From assembly GCA_937921825.1 (NCBI GenBank), contig CAKZVK010000036.1:1-64000 (forward strand): DNA of 64,000 bases. The letters run 5' to 3'. The notes beneath the pieces were generated by a model. That model ran no database searches and was not told where the DNA came from. It saw only the letters and a program-made list of their open reading frames with translations. Of this stretch, positions 16,929-27,017 are shown piece after piece. Made by a program: the position numbers and the translations under genes. The stretch comes from an uncultured Saprospiraceae bacterium (GTDB lineage Bacteria > Bacteroidota > Bacteroidia > Chitinophagales > Saprospiraceae). Numbering within the stretch: the first letter of the stretch is position 1; each line of letters starts with the position of its first letter.

Positions 16929-19900
16929 TTAATCTAATGTAATTCTTTCTTTATTATCTATAACAACGGGCTGCCTGATTAAGTCCAGTTCTATATAAAA
17001 GCTAGTACTGACGTCTGGTTCAGACTCAAAATAGATTTTACCATTCATAGATTCTATCATATTGGCAGAGATGGCCAGTCCTAGTCCAGAACCAGAGTCT
17101 TTTGTAGTGAATTTAGGTTGGAAAATCTTGCCTTTCATCTCATGTGGAATCCCATTTCCATTATCTGTGACCTTGATTATAGCTTTTTCCTTTCTGGTAG
17201 TCAGCTCGAGATTTATAAGTCCTCTGCGCTCAGAAGGAATAGCTTCAGTCGCATTCTTCACTAAGTTATTCAGGATTCTGACTAACTGACTTTTATCTGC
17301 ATGTACGTAGATGGGATCTATCGGTACAGAGAGCTTGATGTCCATATCTTCTCTCTTCCTAAATAGATTATGCACTACCTCTACTATGTTATTGAGTTCG
17401 ACTCTCACATTTGTTGTCTTTGGCAATTCAGCAAAGTTGCCAAAAGCTTCTGCTATCCCCGTGAGATTATCTATCTGCTCTAGCATGGTTCTGGATATCT
17501 TTTTGGCGATTTTATCCGCATCGTCCGGATACTGCTTGATTGCTTTTTCTAGATACTGGATGCTTAGCTTCATTGGTGTGAGCGGATTCTTTATTTCGTG
17601 AGCGACCTGCTTGGCCATTTCTCGCCATGCAGAATCTCTTTCATTTTTAGCCAGAATTTCAGCGCTCTCTTCTAGCTTAGTCACCATCTTATTGTAGTTA
17701 CCTATAAGGATACCTATCTCATCATCTCTTTGCCAGACCAGTTGTTTGTTCTGCTTACCTAATTTGACCTGGGTCAGGTTTTGGTTCAGCATAGACAGCG
17801 GCCTAGTGATGGACTGTGCAATAAATATCGAAATCACACTGGCTATCAAAAACAAGAACACGTAGACATTAAAGATAGAACCGAGGAAGTCAAAGACATT
17901 AAGTTTACTATTTCTGATACTACTCCTCATTTCCAGAGCTGCTACACCAGCAATCTCTTCACCCGACCAGATCGGAATATAACTTACAGGCGTATTTGCT
18001 GAAGATGTTTCTGTAAAGGCAAAGGGTTCTTTTTGCTTCTGAAAGAACATCTGTGTAAAATAATTGAGCTTAGAATTACCCTCACTGACTTGGTAGACTT
18101 CCAGATCTACATTATGTATTTTTTCTATTTGTTTTTTGTAGTTAGAGACAACTTCTACAGTTTCATTAGCTGCATTGGAGTACTTGGTCCTGCTCTCAAA
18201 ATCTCTCGCCACATTTTCTAACTTATCTCTTATGACCAGATCTTTTTCCTTGGCTAGATAGTCCTTAAGAAAGGTGCTCGTAATAGAGGCTATGATGATA
18301 AAAGATATAAGGATAACTAGAATAAGAGAAATCTGAATCTTACTATTGAGGGATTCTATGTCTTGAACGAAGAGCGGCCAGTCCTTAGGTAGAAATTTAA
18401 AAACAACATTCAGCAAGCCTATCACTAACATCATGATGGTGATAATGCTGAATAGAAAAGAGAAGAGTGCAATAGGTTTTATGAGCCCTAAGAATGATTT
18501 TTTAGAAACTAATAGTCTGCCTGTAGAAGGTCTATAGACAGTGTACACATCAGAGCCAGCGTAGAAAACATTGCTATGTTCTGCAGGCAACTGAGCGATT
18601 TCATTTTTAGAGATAGCTTGTCTGTTTATAATGGTCATACCATCCCTATAATAGTTGAAGGCAAACGGGAATGCGCTTTCTACTTTTCCAAGAGTGAATC
18701 CAATAAATATTCTCTTATTATCACTCAGCTTCTTCTTAGTCCAGATTGTATTTTTGATTTCATCATAGACAGTCAGACTGTCTATCTTGAGGAGTCTATT
18801 CAATCCTGAAGAATAGTAATCTATCTCATCAAAGAGACTTTGGCCTTGATTATCAAAGAGTTTGAGCTGGATGTCTTCTCTGTCCAGTTTCTGGTTTATG
18901 TAGGATTCTAGATCTGCACGGCTGTCTTCTCTGTTGTACTCTATACCTTCAGGCAGTTCTAGTAGATCGTTGACTAAGGTAGAAATCGTGTCAGGTAGAC
19001 CTAACTGATTTATGTCCTTTATTTTTTGTGTAGGTATGTTATGAAAGACTTTTTCTAGGAAGGCCTGGCGAGACCTTATCTCTTTCTTTATATCATAATT
19101 AAAGAAGAGTGCGGAGAGATATATCGCATAGAAGATGCCCCACCATATGACCCAAGTTATCGTTCTAGTGCGGACATCTACAAATAGATCCATCAGCAGA
19201 ATGTAGCAAAAGAGGAATAGGATCAGTAATGCTGGATCTAGATTGAGTTTAAGAAAATAGCCCATTACCACAGCTGTACAGATGCTGACAGCGTAGGTGA
19301 TATAGAGTTCTGACTTCGACTTGGTCGAGGTTTTGTAACTTTTGAATAGGGCATAACCAAAATGAAAAATGCCCAACTGAACCAGGACTACTGCAAAGAA
19401 AATAATCAAGTCAGAGATGGAGGTGCTGCCTAAGTCCTCTATGGAGAGAGAAGTATTTTCTCCCCTCACTAGTACCTGTACAAGTCTAATGTGTGAGATA
19501 AAAATCAATATGTGCAGAAAAGACAGACTTGCAAATCGACTAGTGGTCAGTTTGTTCTTGACTGGTGTGATGAACTGCTCTGTGATAACAAATAAGCTCC
19601 CAAAGAGTAGGGTGCTATCCAGCAGTAAATCTATAGAGTTGTATTGTACATTCTGATTGAGCAACTGAGTCAGCTCTGGATGAGCAAATCTATCCGACCA
19701 GTTATTCAGTATAGCGAGAGCTCTGACACCACCCAAGATGACGAGTGGCCAGTATGCCGAATATTTGACACTGAGAATGAGAGTCAGAAAGAACGCTAGA
19801 AAATATAGAGTGATAATAAGATTTTCTTGGAGACTGGTCCTGAACTTCTTGCCTAGGGTGATCGGTACACCATCTATTTCATCATGCCCTTTATGGACAC

Positions 19901-20348
19901 CTCTCTTGAAGTAATAATCAAAGCCGTCATTTTGTAGGGTGCTGATCTCTGCATAACCTTTGGCATTGAATGGGGCATAGCATATACTGCCAGTAAAGTC
20001 TTTAGTTTGGAAAGCCTCACAGAAGTTATACTTACTGTACTCTTCTGTCCAGAATACCAGCTTTTCGTCTTTTAGGAGCTTTACTTGAATGGAATTTTGC
20101 TCTAGCTCATCTAAGAGTAGCTTTAATTTATTGAGTTCATCTATCTCTAGCTCAGGCTTGGAGAAGAGCTCGGTATATTTAGAATCGAGTAAGTTTTTTT
20201 GATTTTCGCTGAGGATTGATTTAATCCTCGTTTCAGTATGGCTAAACCGCTCCTCTTTCTCAGATGGAAGTAAGCTGAGGTGGTCATAGCAAACTATGCC
20301 CAGAAGTATAAGAAGTGGTAGTATTAGACTTTTTTGAAAACCTTGCAT
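16929..20348 (-). CDS. Large multi-pass sensor histidine kinase (NtrY-like)
   Basis: A 1139-residue membrane sensor kinase. The N-terminal part has a helix at 10-27, an extracytoplasmic region (about 30-180) and a block of about eight hydrophobic helices (about 185-410). A second extracytoplasmic region and further membrane helices follow near 610-640, 670-700 and 810-835. The output half has a HAMP linker (about 835-890), a HisKA domain with the phospho-acceptor in AHEIKNPLTPMK (His near 916), and an HATPase_c domain with N-box NNLVKNATEAIP, G1 TDNGNGIP and G2 GSGLGLAI. HAMP-HisKA-HATPase with the NPLTP H-box is typical of NtrY. No regulator gene is adjacent; the NtrX-like regulator at 41855 is a possible partner. 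The signal is unknown. Confidence 0.88.
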   Translation of the reverse strand: MQGFQKSLILPLLILLGIVCYDHLSLLPSEKEERFSHTETRIKSILSENQKNLLDSKYTELFSKPELEIDELNKLKLLLDELEQNSIQVKLLKDEKLVFWTEEYSKYNFCEAFQTKDFTGSICYAPFNAKGYAEISTLQNDGFDYYFKRGVHKGHDEIDGVPITLGKKFRTSLQENLIITLYFLAFFLTLILSVKYSAYWPLVILGGVRALAILNNWSDRFAHPELTQLLNQNVQYNSIDLLLDSTLLFGSLFVITEQFITPVKNKLTTSRFASLSFLHILIFISHIRLVQVLVRGENTSLSIEDLGSTSISDLIIFFAVVLVQLGIFHFGYALFKSYKTSTKSKSELYITYAVSICTAVVMGYFLKLNLDPALLILFLFCYILLMDLFVDVRTRTITWVIWWGIFYAIYLSALFFNYDIKKEIRSRQAFLEKVFHNIPTQKIKDINQLGLPDTISTLVNDLLELPEGIEYNREDSRADLESYINQKLDREDIQLKLFDNQGQSLFDEIDYYSSGLNRLLKIDSLTVYDEIKNTIWTKKKLSDNKRIFIGFTLGKVESAFPFAFNYYRDGMTIINRQAISKNEIAQLPAEHSNVFYAGSDVYTVYRPSTGRLLVSKKSFLGLIKPIALFSFLFSIITIMMLVIGLLNVVFKFLPKDWPLFVQDIESLNSKIQISLILVILISFIIIASITSTFLKDYLAKEKDLVIRDKLENVARDFESRTKYSNAANETVEVVSNYKKQIEKIHNVDLEVYQVSEGNSKLNYFTQMFFQKQKEPFAFTETSSANTPVSYIPIWSGEEIAGVAALEMRSSIRNSKLNVFDFLGSIFNVYVFLFLIASVISIFIAQSITRPLSMLNQNLTQVKLGKQNKQLVWQRDDEIGILIGNYNKMVTKLEESAEILAKNERDSAWREMAKQVAHEIKNPLTPMKLSIQYLEKAIKQYPDDADKIAKKISRTMLEQIDNLTGIAEAFGNFAELPKTTNVRVELNNIVEVVHNLFRKREDMDIKLSVPIDPIYVHADKSQLVRILNNLVKNATEAIPSERRGLINLELTTRKEKAIIKVTDNGNGIPHEMKGKIFQPKFTTKDSGSGLGLAISANMIESMNGKIYFESEPDVSTSFYIELDLIRQPVVIDNKERITLD

Positions 20349-20438
20349 AATATGAGGTAAACGCCATATTTAGTGCAATTTACACATTATTAATTAGTAT
20401 AATATGAAAACTACCTTAATATTCCAGTAAATGCCTGA

Positions 20439-20469
20439 TTGGGTGGACTTATTATATAGCTTACCTTTG
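20439..20469 (+). promoter_or_regulatory. Bacteroidetes-type promoter of rnpB
   Basis: A TTG element (20439-20441) is followed after 20 bases by TACCTTTG (20462-20469), which matches the TAnnTTTG -7 box with its -33 element. Transcription would begin a few bases downstream, exactly where helix P1 of RNase P RNA starts. Confidence 0.68.
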
Positions 20470-20838
20470 TTCTGTGCGATCTATCGCATCAGCGTAGGCT
20501 GATGAGGAAAGTCCGGACAACGTAGAGTACCGTACCATCTAACAGGTGGGTTCAAGGTGAGAAATTGCCTTGAAACAGAAAGTGTCACAGAAAACAGACT
20601 ACCAATGGAGTTTTACTTCAGTGGAAAAGGTGAAAATGTGAGGTAAGAGCTCACATATCTTGTAGGTAACTATAGGGTAAGATAAACCTTACGGGTTGAA
20701 ATGCCGCGTATATCACGGAATCCACTAGTTGGATAATAGGTGACTCGCCTAGATGCTTTGGCATCCGTGCTGGGTAGGCAGCTTAGACAAATGATAGATG
20801 TCCACTTGTGGAAACAGAATCCGGCTTATAGCACATCT
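20470..20838 (+). ncRNA. rnpB: RNase P RNA, bacterial class A
   Basis: This is the catalytic RNA that trims the 5' leader of pre-tRNAs. The hallmark P4-region sequence GAGGAAAGTCCGGAC lies at 20504-20518. The distal partner ACAGAATCCGGCTTA lies at 20814-20828. Helix P1 can be formed by TGTGC (20473-20477) with GCACA (20831-20835). Internal ACAGAAA and the GGGTAAGAT-type purine-rich segments also fit. A strong terminator follows. Ends are placed from P1 and are accurate to a few bases. Confidence 0.95.
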
Positions 20839-20846
20839 TTAAAACC

Positions 20847-20884
20847 AAAAACAGGCTACATCTTTCGATGCAGCCTGTTTTTTT
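20847..20884 (+). terminator. Terminator of rnpB, probably bidirectional
   Basis: The stem AAACAGGCT-CATC / GATG-AGCCTGTTT with loop TTTC is followed by T7 on the plus strand. A run of five A on the other side would also give T5 on the minus strand, so it may end porV transcription too. Confidence 0.88.
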
Positions 20885-20908
20885 ATATCTCTTTAGAAGC
20901 TTTGTGTT

Positions 20909-22150
20909 CTATGAACCTTGAAGGGCTTCGAAGTCAAATTTCACTGTAAATCTTAAGGTATTATCCAGGGGATTTCTTCTATTATTAGTTGGTACTAAGT
21001 AAGAAAGATCTAAGCCAAAGACATTTAGAGCTAGACCAGCACCTACTGTTATGAATTGTCTATCTCCCTTAAGCGGATTTTCGTAATAGTAACCGGCTCT
21101 TACGGCAAACTGCTTATCATACCAATATTCTACACCTAGAGAGTAATTGATTTCTTTGATTTCCTCAGCAAAGCCGCCTTGTGCATCTGAAAATGAACCT
21201 GCTGCAGCACCAAATATGGACTTCTCTTTATAATCAGGCCAGTTGTTTTCTGGACAGCAATCATATTCTTCATTAGGAACAGTATCCCCATTTTCATTTA
21301 TGACCTCTCGTGATACTGGAGAGGGTAGTAACAATTTGTTTATATCAAGATTTACAGTGATACTATTATAGTCATCAAAGTTGAGCATGAGTGCAGCACC
21401 TAATCCTAGGTTAGCTGGTATGTAATCTCTGAATTGATTGCCACTGTAGGTAACTTTAGAACCTAAGTTAGTTATGGCGCCTCCGATAGTTAGTAAACTC
21501 CCTTCAGCAGCCAGATTTCCTTTCTTTCTGTATGTCAAGCTTAAGTCAGCAGCAAAGGCATTAGCCGAAGAAATAGGAATACCATCTACACTTTGGCCAG
21601 AGGCTAGATTAGAGTGAATGAACTTGGCAGTCATACCAGCAGCTAGATTTTCAGAAAGCTTTCTGTTATAAGATACAGCAAATTCAAATTCTCTAGGATT
21701 TCCCATTCCTGTTTGGATACCATCTGTATTAGTAAAGATGATTTCACCAAGATTGAAGTATCTAAGACTCATACCTATAGTTTGTAGCTCATCTACTTGC
21801 TTGTAACCTGAGAGGTAAGCGAGGTATACATCTCTTAACCCTAGGTTTCTCAACCATGGTGTATATGAAGCAGAAAAACTCATGTCTTTGTCTATAAAAG
21901 CCAGCTTAGAGGAGTTAAAATGCATTGAATTCTGATCTGGAGAAGTGGCTATACCCGAATCACCTAAGGCACCACTTCTAGCATCTGGTGCTATTCTTAA
22001 GAATGGCACAGCTGATAAAATGGTAGTCGGGAGGCAATCACCATTGCTATCTGTAATACAGCCTTTTACTGGATTGTAAGCTTGCGCAACTCCTTGATTT
22101 ATAGATGTTAAGCAAAGTAAAGCTGTAATAAGCAAAATTGAATATCTCAT
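20909..22150 (-). CDS. porV: Type IX secretion system outer membrane shuttle protein PorV
   Basis: A 413-residue FadL-like outer membrane barrel. In type IX secretion PorV receives folded clients from the translocon and carries them to the PorU sortase. A signal peptide occupies residues 1-24. The family segment FLRIAPDARSGALGD-x-G-I-A-T near residues 50-70 is diagnostic, and the C-terminus ends in alternating strands. The gene follows porU in the same direction with a 125-base gap and probably has its own promoter. porU-porV-gldJ clustering is known from Flavobacterium and relatives. Confidence 0.95.
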   Translation of the reverse strand: MRYSILLITALLCLTSINQGVAQAYNPVKGCITDSNGDCLPTTILSAVPFLRIAPDARSGALGDSGIATSPDQNSMHFNSSKLAFIDKDMSFSASYTPWLRNLGLRDVYLAYLSGYKQVDELQTIGMSLRYFNLGEIIFTNTDGIQTGMGNPREFEFAVSYNRKLSENLAAGMTAKFIHSNLASGQSVDGIPISSANAFAADLSLTYRKKGNLAAEGSLLTIGGAITNLGSKVTYSGNQFRDYIPANLGLGAALMLNFDDYNSITVNLDINKLLLPSPVSREVINENGDTVPNEEYDCCPENNWPDYKEKSIFGAAAGSFSDAQGGFAEEIKEINYSLGVEYWYDKQFAVRAGYYYENPLKGDRQFITVGAGLALNVFGLDLSYLVPTNNRRNPLDNTLRFTVKFDFEALQGS

Positions 22151-22250
22151 GTTATTTTTCTATTGCAATCCAACAGAGCACTAGGTTTTATCTAGATGTT
22201 GGACTTTATTTAAAGTAAGTTCTTCGAATATTTGGGCCTATATAAAGGCA

Positions 22251-22258
22251 CAAAGATA
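22251..22258 (-). promoter_or_regulatory. Candidate -7 box for porV
   Basis: The minus-strand sequence TATCTTTG fits TAnnTTTG and lies about 95 bases upstream of the porV start in the porU-porV gap. No clear -33 TTG is present at the right distance. Confidence 0.35.
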
Positions 22259-22275
22259 ATACATTATAAAATTAT

Positions 22276-25200
22276 TTAATTTAAGATCACAAGTTTTGAG
22301 AAATCGCTTTCTCGACGGAGATTTAACTGTGAGGAATATAGATTTATTTTATACAGATATATTCCTTTTGCCAATTTGTTGCCATAATCATCTCTTGCAT
22401 CCCAAGACAAGTCACTAATCAGAGTCCCAGATGAAAATCTATTGTCAGTAATACTCTTGACCAGCTTACCTGATACAGTATAGATGTTGATGACAATATC
22501 TAGCTCAGTGTTCACTAAATCGTGGTTAAAAGCAAACTCTGTATAGGTGGAGAAAGGATTAGGATAGTTATAGATATTAGTAATCGCGCCATCCTCACAT
22601 TCTTGTACCACAAATTCCATAACTTCTTCTGTAGAATTATTGAGTATGTCCCAGGCCTTGATATAGATCTTGTGCGGACCTGGCTCCAGTTTCGGCATCT
22701 GATAGCTTACAGTTCCTTCACCTACTTTGTTAGGTGTAGGTTCGTAAAAGTCATTAAGTACAATCTTATCTCCGTTTTGGTCTTCGAGCACAGCCGTGAT
22801 GTCATGCCCTATACTCGTACTACTTAAGTTGATACCGTTTTCATCTGCTAGGTCCACAAGGAGCAAAGGTTCTTTGGTTGTGCTACCACCGAATTCGAAA
22901 GTTCTATCATTAAAGAAGATATTGACTTCTGGACCTTCATTGTCTTCTATTACTGATGAAGAGGTTCCTCCTATAACTAGATCTTGGTAGCAGCCCGCAG
23001 CATCTACTTCATTATTGCTTAACGCATACAGGTGTATGTAGCCTTTGCCGAATTCATAATTAATATCCATAGGGAGGATGACATCTACAGAGAAAGTGCC
23101 ATTCGTGACAGTCGCACTACCTCTATATAGTACATTCTTTTTCACATCGAATGGAATGGGTGATCCATTGTTGTCATTGGTGAGAGTATAAAGTGTACTA
23201 GGCTTATCAAAAATTGTTATGTCTACCTCTCCGTTAAAATCAGAAACTAAGGTACCGTCTTTATGACTGGTGATTCTTCCACCGAAAGTTGCCCTTCCGA
23301 GAGCGCCTAAGGTGTCTTGCTGGCCTCCTTGGATTTGTACATTATTGTATTCCGTTATTTCTGCTTTGTGCTGTGGAAGTGCTATCCTCATACATGGATC
23401 TCCCATAAGTAAAAACTTTCTTGTGTTTTCTCTCGCAGAGCTTCGGCCTGAATTTTTTGATTTTACTATGATGTCTCCTAGCCTGGATGGGAGTCCTTCA
23501 GTCCTTAAGAATATTTCCTTGAATATGCCTTCTGTTAGATCAAAATTTTGACTAGCATATACCGATCGTACTGTGGTAAATAAAGCGACTGCACCACCAT
23601 TAGGATTAAGTATAAGGTGCTCACCTGCAGAGACAAAATTAGGCTCATCAAATCCTGTAAATGAACAAGTAGCAGTTATGAATATCGGTAGTTTGTCCAT
23701 GTTGGTCCAGCTACGTATATCTGCGATCTGTAATACTCTTTCTTGGGATAGTCCTTTCGGTCCACCATGACCCAGGTAGTTGTAGACCAGTTGTCCTTTG
23801 AAGATATTGTCATTGATGGCTTTATTGGCATCAGGATACCTAGAGCCTCCCGGAGTTGCTTCCTGCTTGTAGGAGTCAAAATATACTTTTTTCTGCAAGA
23901 GGCAAGGGTGACTTTCTTCTGTCTGACGAGCAATGTTATCCGAATCTCTAAGGTGCACCGTATCCCAGCTAGCATCTACATCGTCTGCCGAAAATCCTAG
24001 TACTGTTCTCCAGTCACCGAAGCGATTAGGATTGGTATCGTAGCTTATGATTTTTTCTACTACTCCCATGGCCTCATCAGCGTCCTTGGCAGGAATTCGA
24101 CCTATGCCTATATCTATATCCCCACTTAATCTGTCTCCACCTTCATCTTCAGAAAGTAAGGCGAAGAAATCATCAGAAGGATAGGCGTCCACTCCGTTAA
24201 GAGATTCATCTGTTTCGTAAGTCGGTACGAAATTCTGATTGGGAAGATTCACGACGAGACCTTTGTAATCATAGGAGGCATCCCCTAAGAGAACCACATA
24301 TTTGAAATTATTATCGCGGAGATGTATTAGTCTAAAGAAATCTCTCATTGCGACAGGATCTTGTTTTCCACCGGCAAACTCATTATACACTTGTTGGATT
24401 TCAATGGTCTCTACTATGAGGTTGTCCTGCGTTCTTCTGTGATCAGCAAGTTTTTCTGCACTTGCTTTGAAATTTGGATGATATACAATTATGAGATCGG
24501 CTCTTTCGATTCCATGTAAGTTTTGATTGGGAACAGTCTCTGAGAAAGTCGGGGATAAGAAAGTCCCACTCTCTTCGAAGGCAACAAACGTTTTTGTTTT
24601 GAAATCATTATTCACTCCAAATGACACATTGCCATTAGAACTGTTGTATTCAATGGCACTGATATCTGAAAGAGAGCTAACGTCCCATATTTTCAATCCG
24701 TTACTGCTGTATGGAAATTCATACCCTATCATGGCTTCATTGGCGTCTTGAGCATTGTATATAATACTTGGAGAATTACTGATAGATATTTCTTCTTTGA
24801 CGATCATTTGTATATAGTCCAGCCAAGCCTCACTGTTACTGCCACTATTTTGATAGCTCACGGTAATTTCAGGACTCTCACTTAGGTTCACTACCTGAGA
24901 GATATTAGCTACAGAGGCATAGTTCCCTTCGATATTTCCAAGATTGACAGATATGGTATTTGAACTGAATACATCATTGTTTACAAAGAGTCGTACAGTA
25001 CCTGCGGCAGAGCTTCTGCCAGCAAATCGTAATTTGATTTGAGCCTCTTGATTGGCTACTGGATTATTGAGTCGGAAGGATTCTGAAAAGCTTTGCTCTC
25101 TATTATTAGTAAATGTTTCTCCAAACCACTGCTTGCCAGAGCCCTGAGTACTACCAAACTGACCGAGCAAGTTCAATCTGTCCTCTTCATGTCTAATCAG

Positions 25201-25713
25201 TCGTTCAGTATAGTTTCTATAGCTAGCTACAGGAGTAGAAGCTACCTGATCTATTCTTAACCCTCTAGAGTCATTGACTTTTATGTAATAGTAGTTATTA
25301 TAGTCATAGACGTTCTTCTCATAAGCAAAGGCACCAGTTTCGGTGTTTACTCTGTCTCCTCCTTCTGCATAGAAAAGAATATAATCTCCTGGATCAAAAC
25401 TGTTGTCAGTACTCCCACTGAGGAAGATTCTGTTTTCTATTAAATCATCAGCACGAGCTACATCATTGGGCAGTGGTAATAATCCACCTCTGTTGCCATA
25501 AATATGGATGTTGTTTGGATTGATATTATCGACATCTATAGCTGTATTGTCTTTAAGTTCCTCATAGGATATTTTATAGAGGCCAGTCTGAGGAATGGTG
25601 AGTTTAGTTATTACACCTTCAGAGAAAATCGATTGTGTCGTCCCTTGGCCATACGAAATGGAAGTGTATATTATCAGGCTTAGGACAAATAGAATTTGAT
25701 AAGTGCGCTGCAT
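22276..25713 (-). CDS. porU: Type IX secretion system C-terminal signal peptidase/sortase PorU
   Basis: A 1145-residue gingipain-like (C25) cysteine peptidase. PorU removes the C-terminal sorting domain of type IX clients and attaches them to the cell surface. It has a signal peptide (residues 1-22), a beta-rich N-terminal region, a C25 peptidase domain with the catalytic His in NYLGHGG near residue 649 and the catalytic Cys in ITATCSF near 681, and Ig-like domains. A C-terminal domain starting NYPNPFSTYTEF resembles a sorting domain, as usual for PorU. The gene is divergent from the PorP/SprF-like gene and upstream of porV. The length is normal for the family. Confidence 0.95.
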   Translation of the reverse strand: MQRTYQILFVLSLIIYTSISYGQGTTQSIFSEGVITKLTIPQTGLYKISYEELKDNTAIDVDNINPNNIHIYGNRGGLLPLPNDVARADDLIENRIFLSGSTDNSFDPGDYILFYAEGGDRVNTETGAFAYEKNVYDYNNYYYIKVNDSRGLRIDQVASTPVASYRNYTERLIRHEEDRLNLLGQFGSTQGSGKQWFGETFTNNREQSFSESFRLNNPVANQEAQIKLRFAGRSSAAGTVRLFVNNDVFSSNTISVNLGNIEGNYASVANISQVVNLSESPEITVSYQNSGSNSEAWLDYIQMIVKEEISISNSPSIIYNAQDANEAMIGYEFPYSSNGLKIWDVSSLSDISAIEYNSSNGNVSFGVNNDFKTKTFVAFEESGTFLSPTFSETVPNQNLHGIERADLIIVYHPNFKASAEKLADHRRTQDNLIVETIEIQQVYNEFAGGKQDPVAMRDFFRLIHLRDNNFKYVVLLGDASYDYKGLVVNLPNQNFVPTYETDESLNGVDAYPSDDFFALLSEDEGGDRLSGDIDIGIGRIPAKDADEAMGVVEKIISYDTNPNRFGDWRTVLGFSADDVDASWDTVHLRDSDNIARQTEESHPCLLQKKVYFDSYKQEATPGGSRYPDANKAINDNIFKGQLVYNYLGHGGPKGLSQERVLQIADIRSWTNMDKLPIFITATCSFTGFDEPNFVSAGEHLILNPNGGAVALFTTVRSVYASQNFDLTEGIFKEIFLRTEGLPSRLGDIIVKSKNSGRSSARENTRKFLLMGDPCMRIALPQHKAEITEYNNVQIQGGQQDTLGALGRATFGGRITSHKDGTLVSDFNGEVDITIFDKPSTLYTLTNDNNGSPIPFDVKKNVLYRGSATVTNGTFSVDVILPMDINYEFGKGYIHLYALSNNEVDAAGCYQDLVIGGTSSSVIEDNEGPEVNIFFNDRTFEFGGSTTKEPLLLVDLADENGINLSSTSIGHDITAVLEDQNGDKIVLNDFYEPTPNKVGEGTVSYQMPKLEPGPHKIYIKAWDILNNSTEEVMEFVVQECEDGAITNIYNYPNPFSTYTEFAFNHDLVNTELDIVINIYTVSGKLVKSITDNRFSSGTLISDLSWDARDDYGNKLAKGIYLYKINLYSSQLNLRRESDFSKLVILN

Positions 25714-25834
25714 TTAATTGATCTTACTTAGTTTCGTAATAGGAACGTGAAGTTAAGCCCTAAATTGCTCGAACAATATTTATAGCTCGAAATTGATTAT
25801 TATAATACTTTAAAGGCGACAATTGTCTTCTGGA

Positions 25835-26854
25835 ATGAGAATCTACAAAGCTCTAACATATTATACCTTGTTTTTGTTGATGTGCACAAGTTTGAGTGCC
25901 CAAGACCTCGTCTTCAGTCAATATTACAGTAATCCTGTACATTTTAATTCAGCTTTTGCTGGAACGGTGGCCTATCCAAGATTTGCTGCGAACTATCGTC
26001 TTCAATGGCCAGGCCTGACGAATGTATATGAAAGCTACGCTTTGACCTATGATCAATACTTTCCTTCTAAAAACCTATCTGCTGGACTGATATTACTCTC
26101 AGATGATCAAGGGAATGGGACTCTCAGACAGACGAGTGGTAAAGCTATCGTCGCCTACAATTTGCGCTTTAGAGACGATTGGCAGTTAAAATTCGGGGTA
26201 GGAAGTAAGTTTTCGCAGAATCGCTTGGACTGGGATAGATTGGTGTTTTTTGACCAATTAGATCCAGTTACTGGGCCTTTAAGTCAGACAGGAACTCCAA
26301 ATATCTCCTCTGAAGTACGACCTACAACATTGACCAACTCGTATTTTGATATAGATATGGGCTTTTTAGTCTATAATCCCCGATACTTTTTTGGCGTCAG
26401 TGCTTTTCATATCAATAGTCCAGCTTATGGATTCGGAGTCGGAGGTCCAGAAGATCCTAAGAATGCCTTACCGTTCTTTGTTTCAGCGCATGCTGGCTTA
26501 CAATGGACGCTGATGGAGGACAATAAGGGAGTACCTACCACGTTTATATCTCCGAGCATTCTGTATGCAAGGCAAAGTGGCTTTGATTTGATCAATTTAG
26601 GCGCCTACCTTCAGAAAGATAGCGTCTTCGGCGGAATTTGGTTAAGACATACTTTGAAAAATCTTGATGCTGTCATTTTTTCCTTTGGAGTAAATGTCAA
26701 TAATCTGAAAATTGGCTATAGTTATGATTTAACTCTATCTAATCTAGGTCTTTCGTCCACTGCTGGGAGCCATGAACTCAGTATTTCTTTCGGATTAAAA
26801 GCCTTAGAGAAGAAAGTATCCAAACTGAATGACTGTTTTAGCCTATTTAGATAA
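25835..26854 (+). CDS. PorP/SprF-family type IX secretion outer membrane protein
   Basis: A 339-residue barrel-type protein. The signal peptide ends at LSAQD, followed by the family signature FSQYYSNPVHFNSAFAGT and a body of alternating strands ending in LSISFGLK. PorP/SprF proteins anchor components of the type IX machinery or help export particular clients such as adhesins. An upstream TTG (25823) extends the frame by four codons, but the ATG at 25835 gives a proper signal peptide. Divergent from porU, upstream of gldJ. Confidence 0.9.
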   Translation: MRIYKALTYYTLFLLMCTSLSAQDLVFSQYYSNPVHFNSAFAGTVAYPRFAANYRLQWPGLTNVYESYALTYDQYFPSKNLSAGLILLSDDQGNGTLRQTSGKAIVAYNLRFRDDWQLKFGVGSKFSQNRLDWDRLVFFDQLDPVTGPLSQTGTPNISSEVRPTTLTNSYFDIDMGFLVYNPRYFFGVSAFHINSPAYGFGVGGPEDPKNALPFFVSAHAGLQWTLMEDNKGVPTTFISPSILYARQSGFDLINLGAYLQKDSVFGGIWLRHTLKNLDAVIFSFGVNVNNLKIGYSYDLTLSNLGLSSTAGSHELSISFGLKALEKKVSKLNDCFSLFR

Positions 26855-27017
26855 TTTTCGGAACAGTTTGTGACTATAAAGTAGAAGGCTAATAAGAGTT
26901 CTTTTTTTATCGAAAAATGAACGGAAAATCAGCTTTTTTTAGAATGAATACATGCATGAGAGATGAAATAATTTGATATCTTCATGTTTTTAATAAAGTA
27001 AACTAAATCAGTTAATA

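Noticed and set aside
20740-20949. A 69-codon plus-strand frame across the end of rnpB
   Set aside because: It overlaps conserved RNase P RNA, the terminator and the porV end, and has no protein-like features.
22276-25713. Gingipain-like virulence protease
   Set aside because: The C25 domain with its porV neighbour and overall length fits the PorU sortase better than a secreted gingipain.
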